A DNA stretch of 64,000 bases from an uncultured Clostridia bacterium (GCA_934133165.1 CAKPAW010000005.1:66415-130414), one strand, 5' to 3'. Positions 25,118 to 33,302 are shown, counted from the stretch's first letter. The notes: generated by a model not told the origin, from the sequence alone. Numbers and translations are program-made.

Positions 25118-25772
25118 ATGGCAGGAGAAAAAGAAAGTTTTGTATTCTATAAAAGCTTTTATGACGCATTACAAGACTTAAAAGAAAAAGATAGATTAAA
25201 AGTATATGATGCAATATGTGATTTAGCATTAAATGGAAATGAAACAAAACTAACAGGAGTAGCAAAGACAATATTTATATTAATAAAACCACAGATTTTA
25301 GCAAATACAAAAAGATATGAAAACGGAAAAAAGCGGTGGTAGACCCAAAAAAGAAACCAGTGGTTTTGAAAAAGAAAAAACCATAGGTTTTCAAAACACA
25401 AAAAGCAAAACAAAACCTAATGTAAATGATAATGTAAATGAAAATGAAAATGTTAATGTAAATGGTAATGATAATGAAGATGTAAGCGACAGTTGTATTG
25501 ACGGTCTACAACAGATTGTTGATTTTTATAATAACAACATAGGACTAATAACACCCTATGGACTAGAAATATTATCAGATTATGCAAAGGAAATGCCAGA
25601 AGATTTAATAATTTATGCAATGAAAATAAGTGTAGAAGCTAATAAAAGAACAATACAATACATAAAAGCTATATTAAATAATTGGCAAAAAGCAGGAATA
25701 AAAACACTTGTAGATGCAAAAAAAGATAATAAAAAAAGTCGTTCAGCAGAGGAGGAGTTTTTAAATGAATAA
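25118..25772 (+). CDS. DnaD/DUF6291-like replication protein, interrupted by +1 frameshift at CGG
   Basis: First frame 25118-25342 encodes a DUF6291-like start (SFVFYKSFYDALQDLKEKDR) and ends just after codon CGG (25334-25336) with a stop two codons later. Skipping the C gives GKK-GGRPKKETSG, the classic basic linker, and continues to 25772: an Asn/Val/Glu-rich linker, then a DnaD-like helical domain (LQQIVDFYNNNIG, YIKAILNNWQKAGIKT). Joined length 217 aa. Replication initiation or primosome role by family. The heptamer AAAAAAG before the break would give a -1 shift, which is the wrong frame. Confidence 0.85.
25420..25492 (+). repeat. Low-complexity AATG-rich coding repeat
   Basis: Imperfect 6- to 12-bp units (AATGTAAATG, AATGAAAATG) encode alternating Asn with Val, Glu, Asp or Gly in the linker of the DnaD-like protein. 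Confidence 0.7.
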
Positions 25773-26040
25773 AGTTGAATTTATGCAAGGAATACATATT
25801 TTACAAGATAACTACAACAGAAAATTAACAGGAACACAATTAAAGTTATTCTATGAAAATTTAAAAGATATGGACAAAAGTATATATATATCAAATATAA
25901 AAGAATATATAAAGACGAACTCATTTATGCCAACGATTTCTCAAATAAGGAATGAACAAAGAAAACAATTTGCAAATTATGAACAAAGAGATTATAGCAA
26001 TTTAGATTTTAGTAAATTTTATGCAAATAGAGAGGAGTAA
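25765..26040 (+). CDS. G39P-like helicase loader/inhibitor
   Basis: 91 aa. FMQGIHILQDNYNRKLTGTQ and NSFMPTISQIRNEQ resemble the N-terminal domain of phage SPP1 G39P and related loader proteins. Follows the DnaD-like gene with an 8-bp overlap. No phage replicative helicase gene is seen, so it may act on host DnaB. Confidence 0.65.
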   Translation: MNKVEFMQGIHILQDNYNRKLTGTQLKLFYENLKDMDKSIYISNIKEYIKTNSFMPTISQIRNEQRKQFANYEQRDYSNLDFSKFYANREE

Positions 26041-26043
26041 CAA

Positions 26044-26379
26044 ATGAATACAATAACATATCAAACTCGTCAAATGAGTTTAGAAGACATACAAGATAAA
26101 ACAAAAATAAGGTATATACAAATTTTAAATAGATTAGATGAACCTAAAACAGCTAAAGAGTTGGCAGTAGAATTATTTGAATTAGGTTACATACCAAGTA
26201 CAGAACGCAATTACACAGCACCAAGACTAACAGAATTAGAAAAGATGGGCTATGTAAAAGCAACAGAAAAAAAGAAATGCAAATGGACTGGTAAAATGGT
26301 TGCAGTTTATGAAAGAACACAAAAAGGTTTTGAAGCAATTAATATGAACCATATTCCAAGAGTAGGAGAGACATTATGA
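26044..26379 (+). CDS. Winged-helix DNA-binding protein
   Basis: 111 aa. LNRLDEPKTAKELAVELFEL...APRLTELEKMGYVKAT is a winged-helix HTH of the MarR/phage type with a basic wing (KKKCKWTGKMV). Its stop overlaps the next start (ATGA). Confidence 0.7.
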   Translation: MNTITYQTRQMSLEDIQDKTKIRYIQILNRLDEPKTAKELAVELFELGYIPSTERNYTAPRLTELEKMGYVKATEKKKCKWTGKMVAVYERTQKGFEAINMNHIPRVGETL

Positions 26380-27119
26380 AAGTTTGGGAATATAGAATAT
26401 ATGAAGTTGCAGGAAACGAAGAATATGGTGGATATAGAAATTTTTTAGATAGAGGATTTGTAATAGCAGAAGATAGAGAAAAGTTTAAAGAAACTATAAG
26501 AGAAATGTATCCAGATATAAAATTTGGAAGAAGCAAGAAAATGGAAGATGGAACAATCTATTGCATAATGATATACAGCGAAGAAGTAGAAAGAAGTGAA
26601 AGACATCTAATATATGAATATGAATGTGATTATTGCCATAAGAAAGTAAAAAAAGAAGCATGTGAAATATATAGATTATATCAATATAAACATTGGGGAG
26701 TGGGGAATGATACACCATTTAATTATTGCTCAATTGGATGTAGAGATAATCATTATAAAGAATTAAAAGAAATACTTAGAAAAACAAATGATGGTATAGA
26801 CCCATTTGAATGGATAGATAAAAGTTCTTGCTATTTAGATTATGCTAAAGGATTTATATATAAAATTTCAAAAAAATCAACAGGGCAATTTTATGTAGGA
26901 CAAACTAATTCAGTACCAGTTTTTAGATGGGCTCAACATTTAAAAAGCGATAGATTTCCAATAAAAAATATAGATGATTACATATTTGAAGTATTAGAAA
27001 TTGTAAATAAAAACGATACAAGAACATTACTAGAAATAGAATCAGAATATATAAATAGAGAATACAATAAAAAACCTGAGCTATCTTTAAATATAGCAGG
27101 AATTAAAAAAGAGGTTTAG
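26376..27119 (+). CDS. GIY-YIG-like nuclease with N-terminal and zinc domains
   Basis: 247 aa. N-terminal 75 residues unassigned; a zinc motif CDYCHKKV...C...CSIGC (about residues 85-130); C-terminal GIY-YIG module: FIYKISKKSTGQFYVGQT with Arg and His in RWAQHLK and Glu in EIESEYINREY. Possibly a mobile or resolvase-type endonuclease. Confidence 0.7.
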   Translation: MKVWEYRIYEVAGNEEYGGYRNFLDRGFVIAEDREKFKETIREMYPDIKFGRSKKMEDGTIYCIMIYSEEVERSERHLIYEYECDYCHKKVKKEACEIYRLYQYKHWGVGNDTPFNYCSIGCRDNHYKELKEILRKTNDGIDPFEWIDKSSCYLDYAKGFIYKISKKSTGQFYVGQTNSVPVFRWAQHLKSDRFPIKNIDDYIFEVLEIVNKNDTRTLLEIESEYINREYNKKPELSLNIAGIKKEV

Positions 27120-27122
27120 CCT

Positions 27123-27299
27123 ATGGAACTAACAGAAAACTGTAAAAGAGCAATAGCAGAAAATAGATGCTTAGGTTGTGTAGGACTAGCTGAAAAAGAT
27201 TGGGTTCCACCTAAGAAATGTCCTTATTTACCTACTGCAGAAGATAGTATAAAGCAGATTAAAGAAAATTTAGGAATACAGGAGAAAATATGGGAATAG
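27123..27299 (+). CDS. 58-aa Cys-containing phage protein
   Basis: Short ORF with four Cys (C7, C16, C19, C33: RCLGCVG and KKCPYL), a possible single zinc knuckle. Overlaps the next gene. Unknown function. Confidence 0.55.
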   Translation: MELTENCKRAIAENRCLGCVGLAEKDWVPPKKCPYLPTAEDSIKQIKENLGIQEKIWE

Positions 27300-27682
27300 A
27301 AGATGTTTTAAAATATACACTTGCATTTTTTCAAGACATAGATAAGAGATTATCACAATTAAGTGATTTACAAAGTAAGTGGGATATTAAACAAGATGAA
27401 CTATTACATTATATAGAAAATCATAATTTAGATGCAGTTAAGTCTTGTAAGATAATAAAACAATTAAAGTATGTAAGAGCAGAGAGAAGACAAGTAAAAA
27501 ATGAAATAGATGTTATTAGGTCTCTAAAAGATACTTTTGTAGATAAATATAAAAATAAATTCATAGAAAAAGACTTAATACAAGCATTGAAAAATTTAAA
27601 AGAATTAGAGCAAAGAAAAAATAATCCTAAATATACATATCAGTATTTAACTGAAGAACTGGAGATAAAAGATGAAATATAA
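27290..27682 (+). CDS. Uncharacterised coiled-coil phage protein, 130 aa
   Basis: Helical; SDLQSKWDIKQDELLHYIEN and a C-terminal LKNLKELEQRKNN. Overlaps rusA by 11 bp. Unknown function. Confidence 0.65.
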   Translation: MGIEDVLKYTLAFFQDIDKRLSQLSDLQSKWDIKQDELLHYIENHNLDAVKSCKIIKQLKYVRAERRQVKNEIDVIRSLKDTFVDKYKNKFIEKDLIQALKNLKELEQRKNNPKYTYQYLTEELEIKDEI

Positions 27683-28037
27683 ATTTGAAATAGGCAAAAG
27701 ATTAATGGGACTAAATGAATATATTGCATATAACAGAGCTAATAAATATATAGGAGCAAAAGCAAAGAAAAATGAGCAAGCATATATAATCTGGTGTATT
27801 AGAGAACAATTAGGAAATATCAAAATAGATAAGCCTGTGATAGGACATTTTACTTGGATAGAAGAAAACAAAAGGCGTGATTTAGACAATATTTGTTTTG
27901 CCAAAAAATTTATATTAGATGCTTTAGTGCAAGCAGGAGTATTACAAGACGATAATAGAAAAATAGTAACTAACTTTACAGACAGCTTTGAGTATGCAGA
28001 TAAGAGTAAAGTAATAGTAGAGTTGGAGGAAATATGA
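27672..28037 (+). CDS. rusA: RusA-family Holliday junction resolvase
   Basis: 121 aa. RRDLDNICFAKKFILDALV...GVLQDDNRK holds the family Asp cluster and Lys (DLDN, K, D, DD). Resolves branched DNA before packaging. Followed by ATGA overlap with the next gene. Confidence 0.88.
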   Translation: MKYKFEIGKRLMGLNEYIAYNRANKYIGAKAKKNEQAYIIWCIREQLGNIKIDKPVIGHFTWIEENKRRDLDNICFAKKFILDALVQAGVLQDDNRKIVTNFTDSFEYADKSKVIVELEEI

Positions 28038-28240
28038 GTAAACAAGATAAGAAATTAATGATTTTAATAATCATAGTATGGATAATATACTTTGGTGGAA
28101 TTTTTATAGCTACAAGAAACAAAAAAGTAATAGATAAAGCCTACATACAAAATTTAGAAGAAAAACTAAACATATATGAAGAAGACTACGATAGATTTTG
28201 TTTAGAAGATAGTTTAAGACAAAGTGATGTATATGAGTAA
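28034..28240 (+). CDS. Small membrane protein, 68 aa
   Basis: N-terminal transmembrane helix LMILIIIVWIIYFGGIFIA followed by an acidic cytoplasmic tail. Unknown function. Confidence 0.6.
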   Translation: MSKQDKKLMILIIIVWIIYFGGIFIATRNKKVIDKAYIQNLEEKLNIYEEDYDRFCLEDSLRQSDVYE

Positions 28241-28412
28241 GATATATGCAGTATATGATATGCAAGATTACGAGCAATGCGTAAGAATATATGACAATGT
28301 ACAAGAAATAGCAGATAAATACAATATGACAAAAGGAAGCGTATTATCTGGTATATCTAAAGAAAACAAAATAGAGCACAGATATTTGGTAAAAAGAATA
28401 GATGATGTGTAG
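28233..28412 (+). CDS. Small HTH-like phage protein, about 59 aa
   Basis: SKIYAVYDMQDYEQCV then QEIADKYNMTKGSVLSGISK, an HTH-like segment. Several possible starts (28224 GTG, 28227 ATG, 28233 ATG) and no strong ribosome site. Confidence 0.5.
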   Translation: MSKIYAVYDMQDYEQCVRIYDNVQEIADKYNMTKGSVLSGISKENKIEHRYLVKRIDDV

Positions 28413-28424
28413 AAAGGAGCAGAA

Positions 28425-28736
28425 ATGGGAGAGAAAATAGAAAAATTAAAATTCATTAAGTTACCAATAGATGAAGAAACAGGCAAAGAACAAAAAGAGT
28501 TTGAAGAAATGCTGGGACATATATATAGAGCGTATTATAGTGAATTTGGAAAAGGTTATGTAATAGTAGGGACAAACTCAGAAGAGGCAAGCAAAGCTTT
28601 TGATAATACAATTTACAAAACATTAATATCAGCAGGAGAAGATAAAGAATTTGCAAGAGCTTGTGCATACGAAGGGGAAGATTTAGGAATGTGTCTATAC
28701 ATACCTAAAGAATGTTTTGAAGAGGTAAAGGAGTAA
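28425..28736 (+). CDS. Uncharacterised phage protein, 103 aa
   Basis: Begins GEKIEKLKFIKLPIDEE; contains YVIVGTNSEEASKAF. AAAGGAG ribosome site. First of an array of small genes joined by near-identical junctions. Unknown function. Confidence 0.6.
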   Translation: MGEKIEKLKFIKLPIDEETGKEQKEFEEMLGHIYRAYYSEFGKGYVIVGTNSEEASKAFDNTIYKTLISAGEDKEFARACAYEGEDLGMCLYIPKECFEEVKE

Positions 28737-28745
28737 ATAAGAGAT

Positions 28746-28931
28746 ATGGACGAAAAGGAAAAAGAAAAATATATTTTAAAATTCATGTATAGAATTTTAA
28801 CAGATAATAGAAATCAAAATAGATATTGTACAACAATGTTTGGAAATTTAGTTGAAAATAAAATAGTACGATTAGGAGATTGCATAAGTTATTTAGAAAA
28901 TAAGTATCAAGAGTTATTTGGAGAGGAGTAA
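28746..28931 (+). CDS. Uncharacterised phage protein, 61 aa
   Basis: DEKEKEKYILKFMYRILTDN; small and charged. Preceded by GGAGTAAATAAGAGATATG, a junction repeated before the next two genes. Confidence 0.55.
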   Translation: MDEKEKEKYILKFMYRILTDNRNQNRYCTTMFGNLVENKIVRLGDCISYLENKYQELFGEE

Positions 28932-28938
28932 ATAAGAT

Positions 28939-29223
28939 ATGTTAGTACCAATAGTAGATATGAAAGAATTTGAAAAAATTGGATTTAAAAAATGTAAAAA
29001 GCCTTATGATAGTTGTTATTATCTATGCTTTTCAAGAGGAATACAATATATATTTTTAAGTCCTGTAATGATAGATATTAATAAATGGGAAGATACAGAC
29101 CCACGAATACATAAAAATGCTAATTGTAGATACAGCGATAGAAGAACAGCACAAGATTTTATGTGTGAATTAATATTAAATGGAATGGTAACGTGTAATT
29201 ATTTAATTGAGAGGAGTAAATAA
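28939..29223 (+). CDS. Uncharacterised phage protein, 94 aa
   Basis: Contains FKKCKKPYDSCYYLCFSRG. Its upstream junction (28921-28941) is identical over 21 bp to that of the next gene. Unknown function. Confidence 0.55.
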   Translation: MLVPIVDMKEFEKIGFKKCKKPYDSCYYLCFSRGIQYIFLSPVMIDINKWEDTDPRIHKNANCRYSDRRTAQDFMCELILNGMVTCNYLIERSK

Positions 29224-29226
29224 GAT

Positions 29227-29559
29227 ATGAAAGAATGGATATGGTATTTGTTTGTAAATGGTAAGATACTTAAAAAGTCAAAAGATATAGAAGAACTAAA
29301 ACAAGATATAGTAAATATGCAATTACATATTGATACAACTCCATATTACTGTAAATTAGATACTATAAAGTCATTAGATGATTTTAGTGATGTTCATGAA
29401 GGTGTATGGTTTCCAGTATGTGATGTATTAAATAAAGAAAATAAGGTAATAGATGTTTTTATTGTTGAAGAATTTTATTCTTATCAAGATAAGAAATGGG
29501 AAGATGAAATAAAAAGATTTAATACAGAGAGGAGTGATACAAATGAAAACAGCAGATGA
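29227..29559 (+). CDS. Uncharacterised phage protein, 110 aa
   Basis: Trp-rich start KEWIWYLFVNGKIL, C-terminal DVFIVEEFYSYQDKKW. Unknown function; overlaps the next gene. Confidence 0.55.
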   Translation: MKEWIWYLFVNGKILKKSKDIEELKQDIVNMQLHIDTTPYYCKLDTIKSLDDFSDVHEGVWFPVCDVLNKENKVIDVFIVEEFYSYQDKKWEDEIKRFNTERSDTNENSR

Positions 29560-29779
29560 GATGTTTGAAGAATTAGGATATGAAAAACCAGAGGATACTA
29601 TTTTTAATATTGAAAAATTTGTAAAAACTATAGGAAAAACAAAATATTGTATAGCATTTGACTATTTTTATAGAAGAATATCAGTATTTACATTTGAAGA
29701 TAGAGAGAGTAGAAAAGATATATCAATGCAAGAACTACAAGCAATAAATAAGAAAGTAGAGGAATTAGGATGGATATAG
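29543..29779 (+). CDS. Uncharacterised phage protein, 78 aa
   Basis: Start 29543 fits GAGAGGAG; an in-frame GTG at 29534 is inside it. KTADEMFEELGYEKPED is a common beginning of small phage proteins, followed by a beta-strand-rich body. Function unknown. Confidence 0.55.
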   Translation: MKTADEMFEELGYEKPEDTIFNIEKFVKTIGKTKYCIAFDYFYRRISVFTFEDRESRKDISMQELQAINKKVEELGWI

Positions 29780-29940
29780 AAGAGTACATAAAGAAACAAT
29801 TAGATTTTTCAGGGGGTGCTTGTTGGAGTACTAATATATTAGGTTTAGCACAGGTTGATTATTGTTTTAATGAATATAAATTCAAAATATTTTGGATAAA
29901 CGTAAAATTATTTATATTGTGGATATTAAGAAGATACTAG
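29770..29940 (+). CDS. 56-aa protein with hydrophobic C-terminus
   Basis: MDIEEYIKKQLDFSGGACWS..., C-terminal FWINVKLFILWILRRY may be membrane-associated. Overlaps the previous gene by 10 bp. Unknown function. Confidence 0.45.
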   Translation: MDIEEYIKKQLDFSGGACWSTNILGLAQVDYCFNEYKFKIFWINVKLFILWILRRY

Positions 29941-29952
29941 GAGGTGTTTTAA

Positions 29953-30327
29953 GTGAAAGAAAATAGTATAGAAGAAGATATAAAAATAGCACTTGATAAA
30001 TTTTTAGATAATAAAGATATAGATTCTGCGATACTCATTGTTGAAAAGTTTATATTAGGAAACTATATTCTTGTAGGAGGTAATAGAGGAAATATTGTAA
30101 GAGATAGTTTACGATATATTTTATCAGAACATAAAAGAGTATTAAAAGAGAATGAAGAATTAACAATAAGCAATAAAGAAATAGACAAAGAATGTAGTAG
30201 ATTAGAGAAAAAAGAAGTTGAATTAATTAATGAAAATGAACATTATAAAGATTTAATATATGCATTAAAAACTTATTATAATATTACAGAAGAAGATTTA
30301 GAAGAATGTATGAAAAATGATAGATAA
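29953..30327 (+). CDS. Coiled-coil phage protein, 124 aa
   Basis: GTG start with AGGAGG upstream. Heptads in EHKRVLKENEELTISNKEID and ECSRLEKKEVELINENEHY. Unknown function. Confidence 0.55.
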   Translation: MKENSIEEDIKIALDKFLDNKDIDSAILIVEKFILGNYILVGGNRGNIVRDSLRYILSEHKRVLKENEELTISNKEIDKECSRLEKKEVELINENEHYKDLIYALKTYYNITEEDLEECMKNDR

Positions 30328-30339
30328 GAGGTGGGTTAA

Positions 30340-30726
30340 ATGAACGAGGAAGAAAAGAAAGCTGTTGAATATACAGAAAATTGTCTAATGAAAATAACTA
30401 TGGGAATAGATTGTGAATTTGATGTAAATATATTATATGCACTTGTTAATATTATTAAAAAACTACAAAAGGAGAATGAAGAGTTAAAATTGTATAATAA
30501 TTCAATAACTTCACAACTAGAGCAAATGACAACTGAAAAATTTAAGAATGGTTGGTTTCATCAAAGCGAATTTAAAGACTCGATTCCAGTTCAAGAAGTG
30601 AAAGACAAAATAGAAGAATTAAAAGAACAATATAATGTTAGAGAGCTTGATTTTATAAAAACAACACAAGATATAAGAAATATTATTATTCAATCACTAG
30701 AAGAACTAATAGAAGGGAAAAATTAG
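30340..30726 (+). CDS. Uncharacterised phage protein, 128 aa
   Basis: NEEEKKAVEYTENCLMKIT; middle part IIKKLQKENEELKLYNNSIT is a coiled coil like those in neighbouring small genes; GWFHQSEFKDSIPVQEVKDK recurs in small Firmicute phage proteins. Unknown function. Confidence 0.55.
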   Translation: MNEEEKKAVEYTENCLMKITMGIDCEFDVNILYALVNIIKKLQKENEELKLYNNSITSQLEQMTTEKFKNGWFHQSEFKDSIPVQEVKDKIEELKEQYNVRELDFIKTTQDIRNIIIQSLEELIEGKN

Positions 30727-30740
30727 AGGAGGACTAGCAT

Positions 30741-30977
30741 ATGACAAAAGAACAAGCAATTGAAAAAGTAAATAAAATAATAACAACAAAATTTAATAAT
30801 GATTATTCAATAGACAATGTAGATAAAGAAGCAATAGAAACAATATTATCTATGCTAGAAGAACAAGATAAAATAATAGATTTAATGTCGGAAAAGATAT
30901 ATAAAGAAGGTATTGTTTGGGATAATAAAGAAGAGGTAAAACAATATTTTAAAAATCAAGCAAAAGAGGTGCAATAG
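30741..30977 (+). CDS. Uncharacterised phage protein, 78 aa
   Basis: TKEQAIEKVNKIITTKFNN...IETILSMLEEQDKIIDLMSE. Helical. GAGGAGG ribosome site. Unknown function. Confidence 0.55.
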   Translation: MTKEQAIEKVNKIITTKFNNDYSIDNVDKEAIETILSMLEEQDKIIDLMSEKIYKEGIVWDNKEEVKQYFKNQAKEVQ

Positions 30978-30978
30978 T

Positions 30979-31170
30979 ATGTTAGTAAAGAAAGACCTTA
31001 CAAATATGAATAAGAGCATATATGAATGTGATAGATGCCATATTCAAATAAAGAAAGAAGAAAAGATAGGAATTTATATTTCTGCAGGAAGAAAACAACC
31101 GATTAAGCAATGGGACTTATGTATAAAATGTTATAGATCATTAGTAAGAGGAATAAACAAAAATAAATAA
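30979..31170 (+). CDS. 63-aa zinc-ribbon protein
   Basis: YECDRCHIQIKKEEK...DLCIKCYRSL: two CxxC pairs forming a likely zinc ribbon. Unknown function. Confidence 0.6.
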   Translation: MLVKKDLTNMNKSIYECDRCHIQIKKEEKIGIYISAGRKQPIKQWDLCIKCYRSLVRGINKNK

Positions 31171-31186
31171 GGAGGTACTAAAGAGA

Positions 31187-31663
31187 ATGACTAAAGAACA
31201 ATTAATTTTATTATTAAAAAATTACAAAGAAAATAAGGCAAAATTGAAGTTAAAACTAAGAGAAAAGGAAAGCATACTACGTAAAATAGAAAGCCTTAAA
31301 AATGTAACGTTGTCAGTTACAAGCTATGAAGAAAATAGCGATATACATAGTAAAAATATAATAACTGATAAAGTAGGAAATAAAGCAAGTGATAACTTAG
31401 ATATAGAAGCAGATTTAAAAATAGAATTAGAAAAAGTAGAAGATGAAATAAGAGAATTAAGTTTAAGAGTAGAAGATGTAGAAATACGACTTGAAGGATT
31501 AAAATACAAGGAAAGAGAAATATTAACAGCATATTACATAGAAGGAAGAAGTCCAATAGAAATAGGAAAAGAATTGTATTTTAGATTATTTAGTCAAACA
31601 CGTTCAGAAAGAACTATACAAAAAATTATAGAAAGAGCAACTGAAAAGATCTCAAAATTTTAA
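31187..31663 (+). CDS. ArpU/sigma-like late transcription regulator
   Basis: 158 aa. Long N-terminal coiled coil; C-terminal region YKEREILTAYYIEGRSPIEI...SERTIQKIIERATEKI is a sigma-region-4-like HTH as in ArpU/RinA late-gene activators. Placed at the end of the early operon just before the packaging module, the usual place for this regulator. Confidence 0.75.
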   Translation: MTKEQLILLLKNYKENKAKLKLKLREKESILRKIESLKNVTLSVTSYEENSDIHSKNIITDKVGNKASDNLDIEADLKIELEKVEDEIRELSLRVEDVEIRLEGLKYKEREILTAYYIEGRSPIEIGKELYFRLFSQTRSERTIQKIIERATEKISKF

Positions 31664-31744
31664 GATGTCGCAAAAATTTCGTTAAAATTTCGTGTTTTCT
31701 TCGTAGTTTTTAACTTTTAACTATAATATAATTATAATAGAAAT

Positions 31745-31888
31745 AAATTTAAGGAAAGGAAAAAATTCTTTCTTTAAAGGTCTTAAAATTCTACTTTGTA
31801 GCATACTTGTAAAAGTCGTTAGTCCAAATGCTACACTAAAATAAAAAATGGTCTATAGAAGAGTTAGATATATTCTAGCTCTTTTATT
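31745..31888 (+). ncRNA. Candidate small RNA with terminator
   Basis: Downstream of a TATAAT-rich stretch. Contains TGTAGCAT...ATGCTACA, an 8-bp stem closing a 23-nt loop (about 31798-31836), and ends with AAGAGTTAG-ATATATT-CTAGCTCTT plus a T-run (31858-31886). No coding potential seen. Confidence 0.45.
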
Positions 31889-32007
31889 ATGCTATTAATA
31901 TGCTAGGTATTTAATATATACGCGATATCTCATGTCGCCTCCTTTTTTAAATTGTATAAAGCCATGATCTTGAACTTCCTAGCGGTTCAAAATATTTAAT
32001 ACTTTGT

Positions 32008-32123
32008 AAGTAGTGATATAACATAGAATGCAAATCGACAAAAGATTGTTAGTATGTGTTTCTACACGAAAGCATAAGTCAATTAGTTCTAGAGAGCAAT
32101 ATTCTATAACTATATCATTACTT
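32008..32123 (+). ncRNA. Candidate structured RNA with long-range stem
   Basis: AAGTAGTGATATA (32008-32020) pairs with TATATCATTACTT (32111-32123) with one G-U, and ATAGAAT (32023-32029) with ATTCTAT (32101-32107). The enclosed ~70 nt holds smaller hairpins such as GTG-TTTCTA-CAC. RNA or DNA (packaging site) function is possible. Confidence 0.5.
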
Positions 32124-32141
32124 AGAGAATATTAAAAACTA

Positions 32142-32170
32142 TTGACAAAGTGAACATAATATATTATAAT
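32142..32170 (+). promoter_or_regulatory. Perfect consensus promoter
   Basis: TTGACA (32142-32147), exactly 17 bp, TATAAT (32165-32170). GTGAAC-type repeats overlap the spacer and follow the -10 (TGAACAT at 32151 and 32173). Confidence 0.85.
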
Positions 32171-32227
32171 GTGAACATTGAAACTGTTAACAACTTTTTA
32201 AAAAGCTATTGCTTTAGGAGGAATATT

Positions 32228-32476
32228 ATGAGTAAATGGTGGGACCCCTCAACAGTAACAGATGAACAACTTGACAAAAAGGTGGAAAATGGTGACATTG
32301 ATGACTACAACCGTACAGACAATGGTGGCATTCAGAAGTATCATAACCTGGACAATGGAAATACATTGATTAAAGATGATGAACCTGCAGACAATGACAA
32401 GGGACATAATACTACAGAGTTTACCATAAGTGGAGGATATATTACTAATATCAATCCACATCCCACGAACGAATAA
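32228..32476 (+). CDS. Stand-alone 82-aa accessory (moron-like) protein
   Basis: MSKWWDPSTVTDEQLDKKVE..., acidic, no Cys, no membrane segment; strands likely in TEFTISGGYITNIN. Has its own consensus promoter, AGGAGG ribosome site and terminator, so it is transcribed independently of phage early and late operons and is probably expressed in the lysogen. Codon choice (ACC, CCC, CTG) looks less AT-biased than neighbours. Family not recognised; a lysogenic-conversion or anti-phage role is possible. Confidence 0.75.
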   Translation: MSKWWDPSTVTDEQLDKKVENGDIDDYNRTDNGGIQKYHNLDNGNTLIKDDEPADNDKGHNTTEFTISGGYITNINPHPTNE

Positions 32477-32491
32477 AAATTGAATAAAGAG

Positions 32492-32528
32492 AAAAAGAAC
32501 TTATCAGAAATGGTAAGTTCTTTTTGTT
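32492..32528 (+). terminator. Terminator of the accessory gene
   Basis: AAAGAACTTA-TCAGAAATGG-TAAGTTCTTTTT. Confidence 0.85.
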
Positions 32529-32554
32529 GTGTTTAATAAAACAAAGGAGAAATA

Positions 32555-32743
32555 ATGAACGAATTATATAAAAAAGAAATATGTATAAATTGTGCAAATG
32601 AAAATTGTAAAAATAGAATAGAAACAAATAGAACACAAGACTTATGTATAGAACAAATAAATACAATAACAACTACAAAATGTAAAGATTTTATATGTAA
32701 GAACAAGAGAAAGAAAAGGCCTTTAAGTTGGCAAGGGTGGTAG
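32555..32743 (+). CDS. 62-aa Cys-rich phage protein
   Basis: EICINCANENCKN...DLCIEQ...KCKDFICKN: six Cys, two in a CxxC-xxxx-C pattern. AAAGGAG ribosome site. May bind zinc. Unknown function. Confidence 0.55.
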   Translation: MNELYKKEICINCANENCKNRIETNRTQDLCIEQINTITTTKCKDFICKNKRKKRPLSWQGW

Positions 32744-32746
32744 AGT

Positions 32747-32887
32747 ATGAGAATAGAAGAAATATTAAAAAGAACAGATATAGAAACATATAACAAGTTA
32801 AAATCAAGATTTAATTATAAAGAGTGTATGAAGAGAAAATGCAAGGACTGTAAGAAAAAGAAAGAGTGTTTTAAGGAGCAAGAATAA
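32747..32887 (+). CDS. 46-aa basic Cys-rich phage protein
   Basis: C-terminal KECMKRKCKDCKKKKECF has four Cys in a basic context. Stop overlaps the next start (TAATG). Unknown function. Confidence 0.5.
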   Translation: MRIEEILKRTDIETYNKLKSRFNYKECMKRKCKDCKKKKECFKEQE

Positions 32888-33216
32888 TGAAATTTAAAAT
32901 GAATAACAAGACATGGTATATAAAAGAATTATCACAACAAGAAATGAAAGAAGAATTAAAAAAGCATTTTGAAAATCCAATAACAGACGGGAAATATTAC
33001 GGACTAACATATGCGGATACACAAGAAATATTTTTAGATAAGGATTTATGTCCGGACAGAAAAAGAAGTACTTTATTACATGAATTAGGACATTGCTATA
33101 TATTAACATATATAACACATCAAGATAGAAATTACAATGAAGAAGATGTAGTAGATATAATATCAAATTCACACGATATTATAAGAAATATAGTAGATAA
33201 ATATTTTGAGGTATAA
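32887..33216 (+). CDS. ImmA/IrrE-type metallopeptidase
   Basis: 109 aa. LLHELGHCYILTY is the zinc-binding HExxH, with a downstream acidic segment. ImmA-type proteases cleave phage repressors; here it lies far from the repressor, in a small gene block before terminase. Small for the family, so a single catalytic domain. Confidence 0.8.
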   Translation: MKFKMNNKTWYIKELSQQEMKEELKKHFENPITDGKYYGLTYADTQEIFLDKDLCPDRKRSTLLHELGHCYILTYITHQDRNYNEEDVVDIISNSHDIIRNIVDKYFEV

Positions 33217-33252
33217 AATGAACATAAATCAAAACATAAATAAATTGGTATT

Positions 33253-33282
33253 TTGACAAAATATGACAGTATATGTTATCCT
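33253..33282 (+). promoter_or_regulatory. Possible promoter of the 179-aa membrane protein
   Basis: TTGACA at 33253-33258 with TGT-TATCCT (33274-33282) as a weak extended -10. Confidence 0.4.
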
Positions 33283-33302
33283 TTTTTAGGAGGGGATAAA
33301 AT

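Larger units (their letters stand above)
31664..32227. other. 564-bp non-coding region between early and late modules
   Basis: No ORF of note. Holds a -10-like stretch (TATAATATAATTATAAT, about 31722-31738), a hairpin-rich transcript ending in a terminator at 31858-31886, a long-range paired structure (32008-32123), and a consensus promoter at 32142-32170. A late promoter and cos/pac site would be expected nearby but cannot be pinned down. Confidence 0.6.

Noticed and set aside
25328..25335. AAAAAAG slippery heptamer at the DnaD-like gene break
   Set aside because: A -1 slip there leads to a third frame that stops early; the family sequence continues in the +1 frame.
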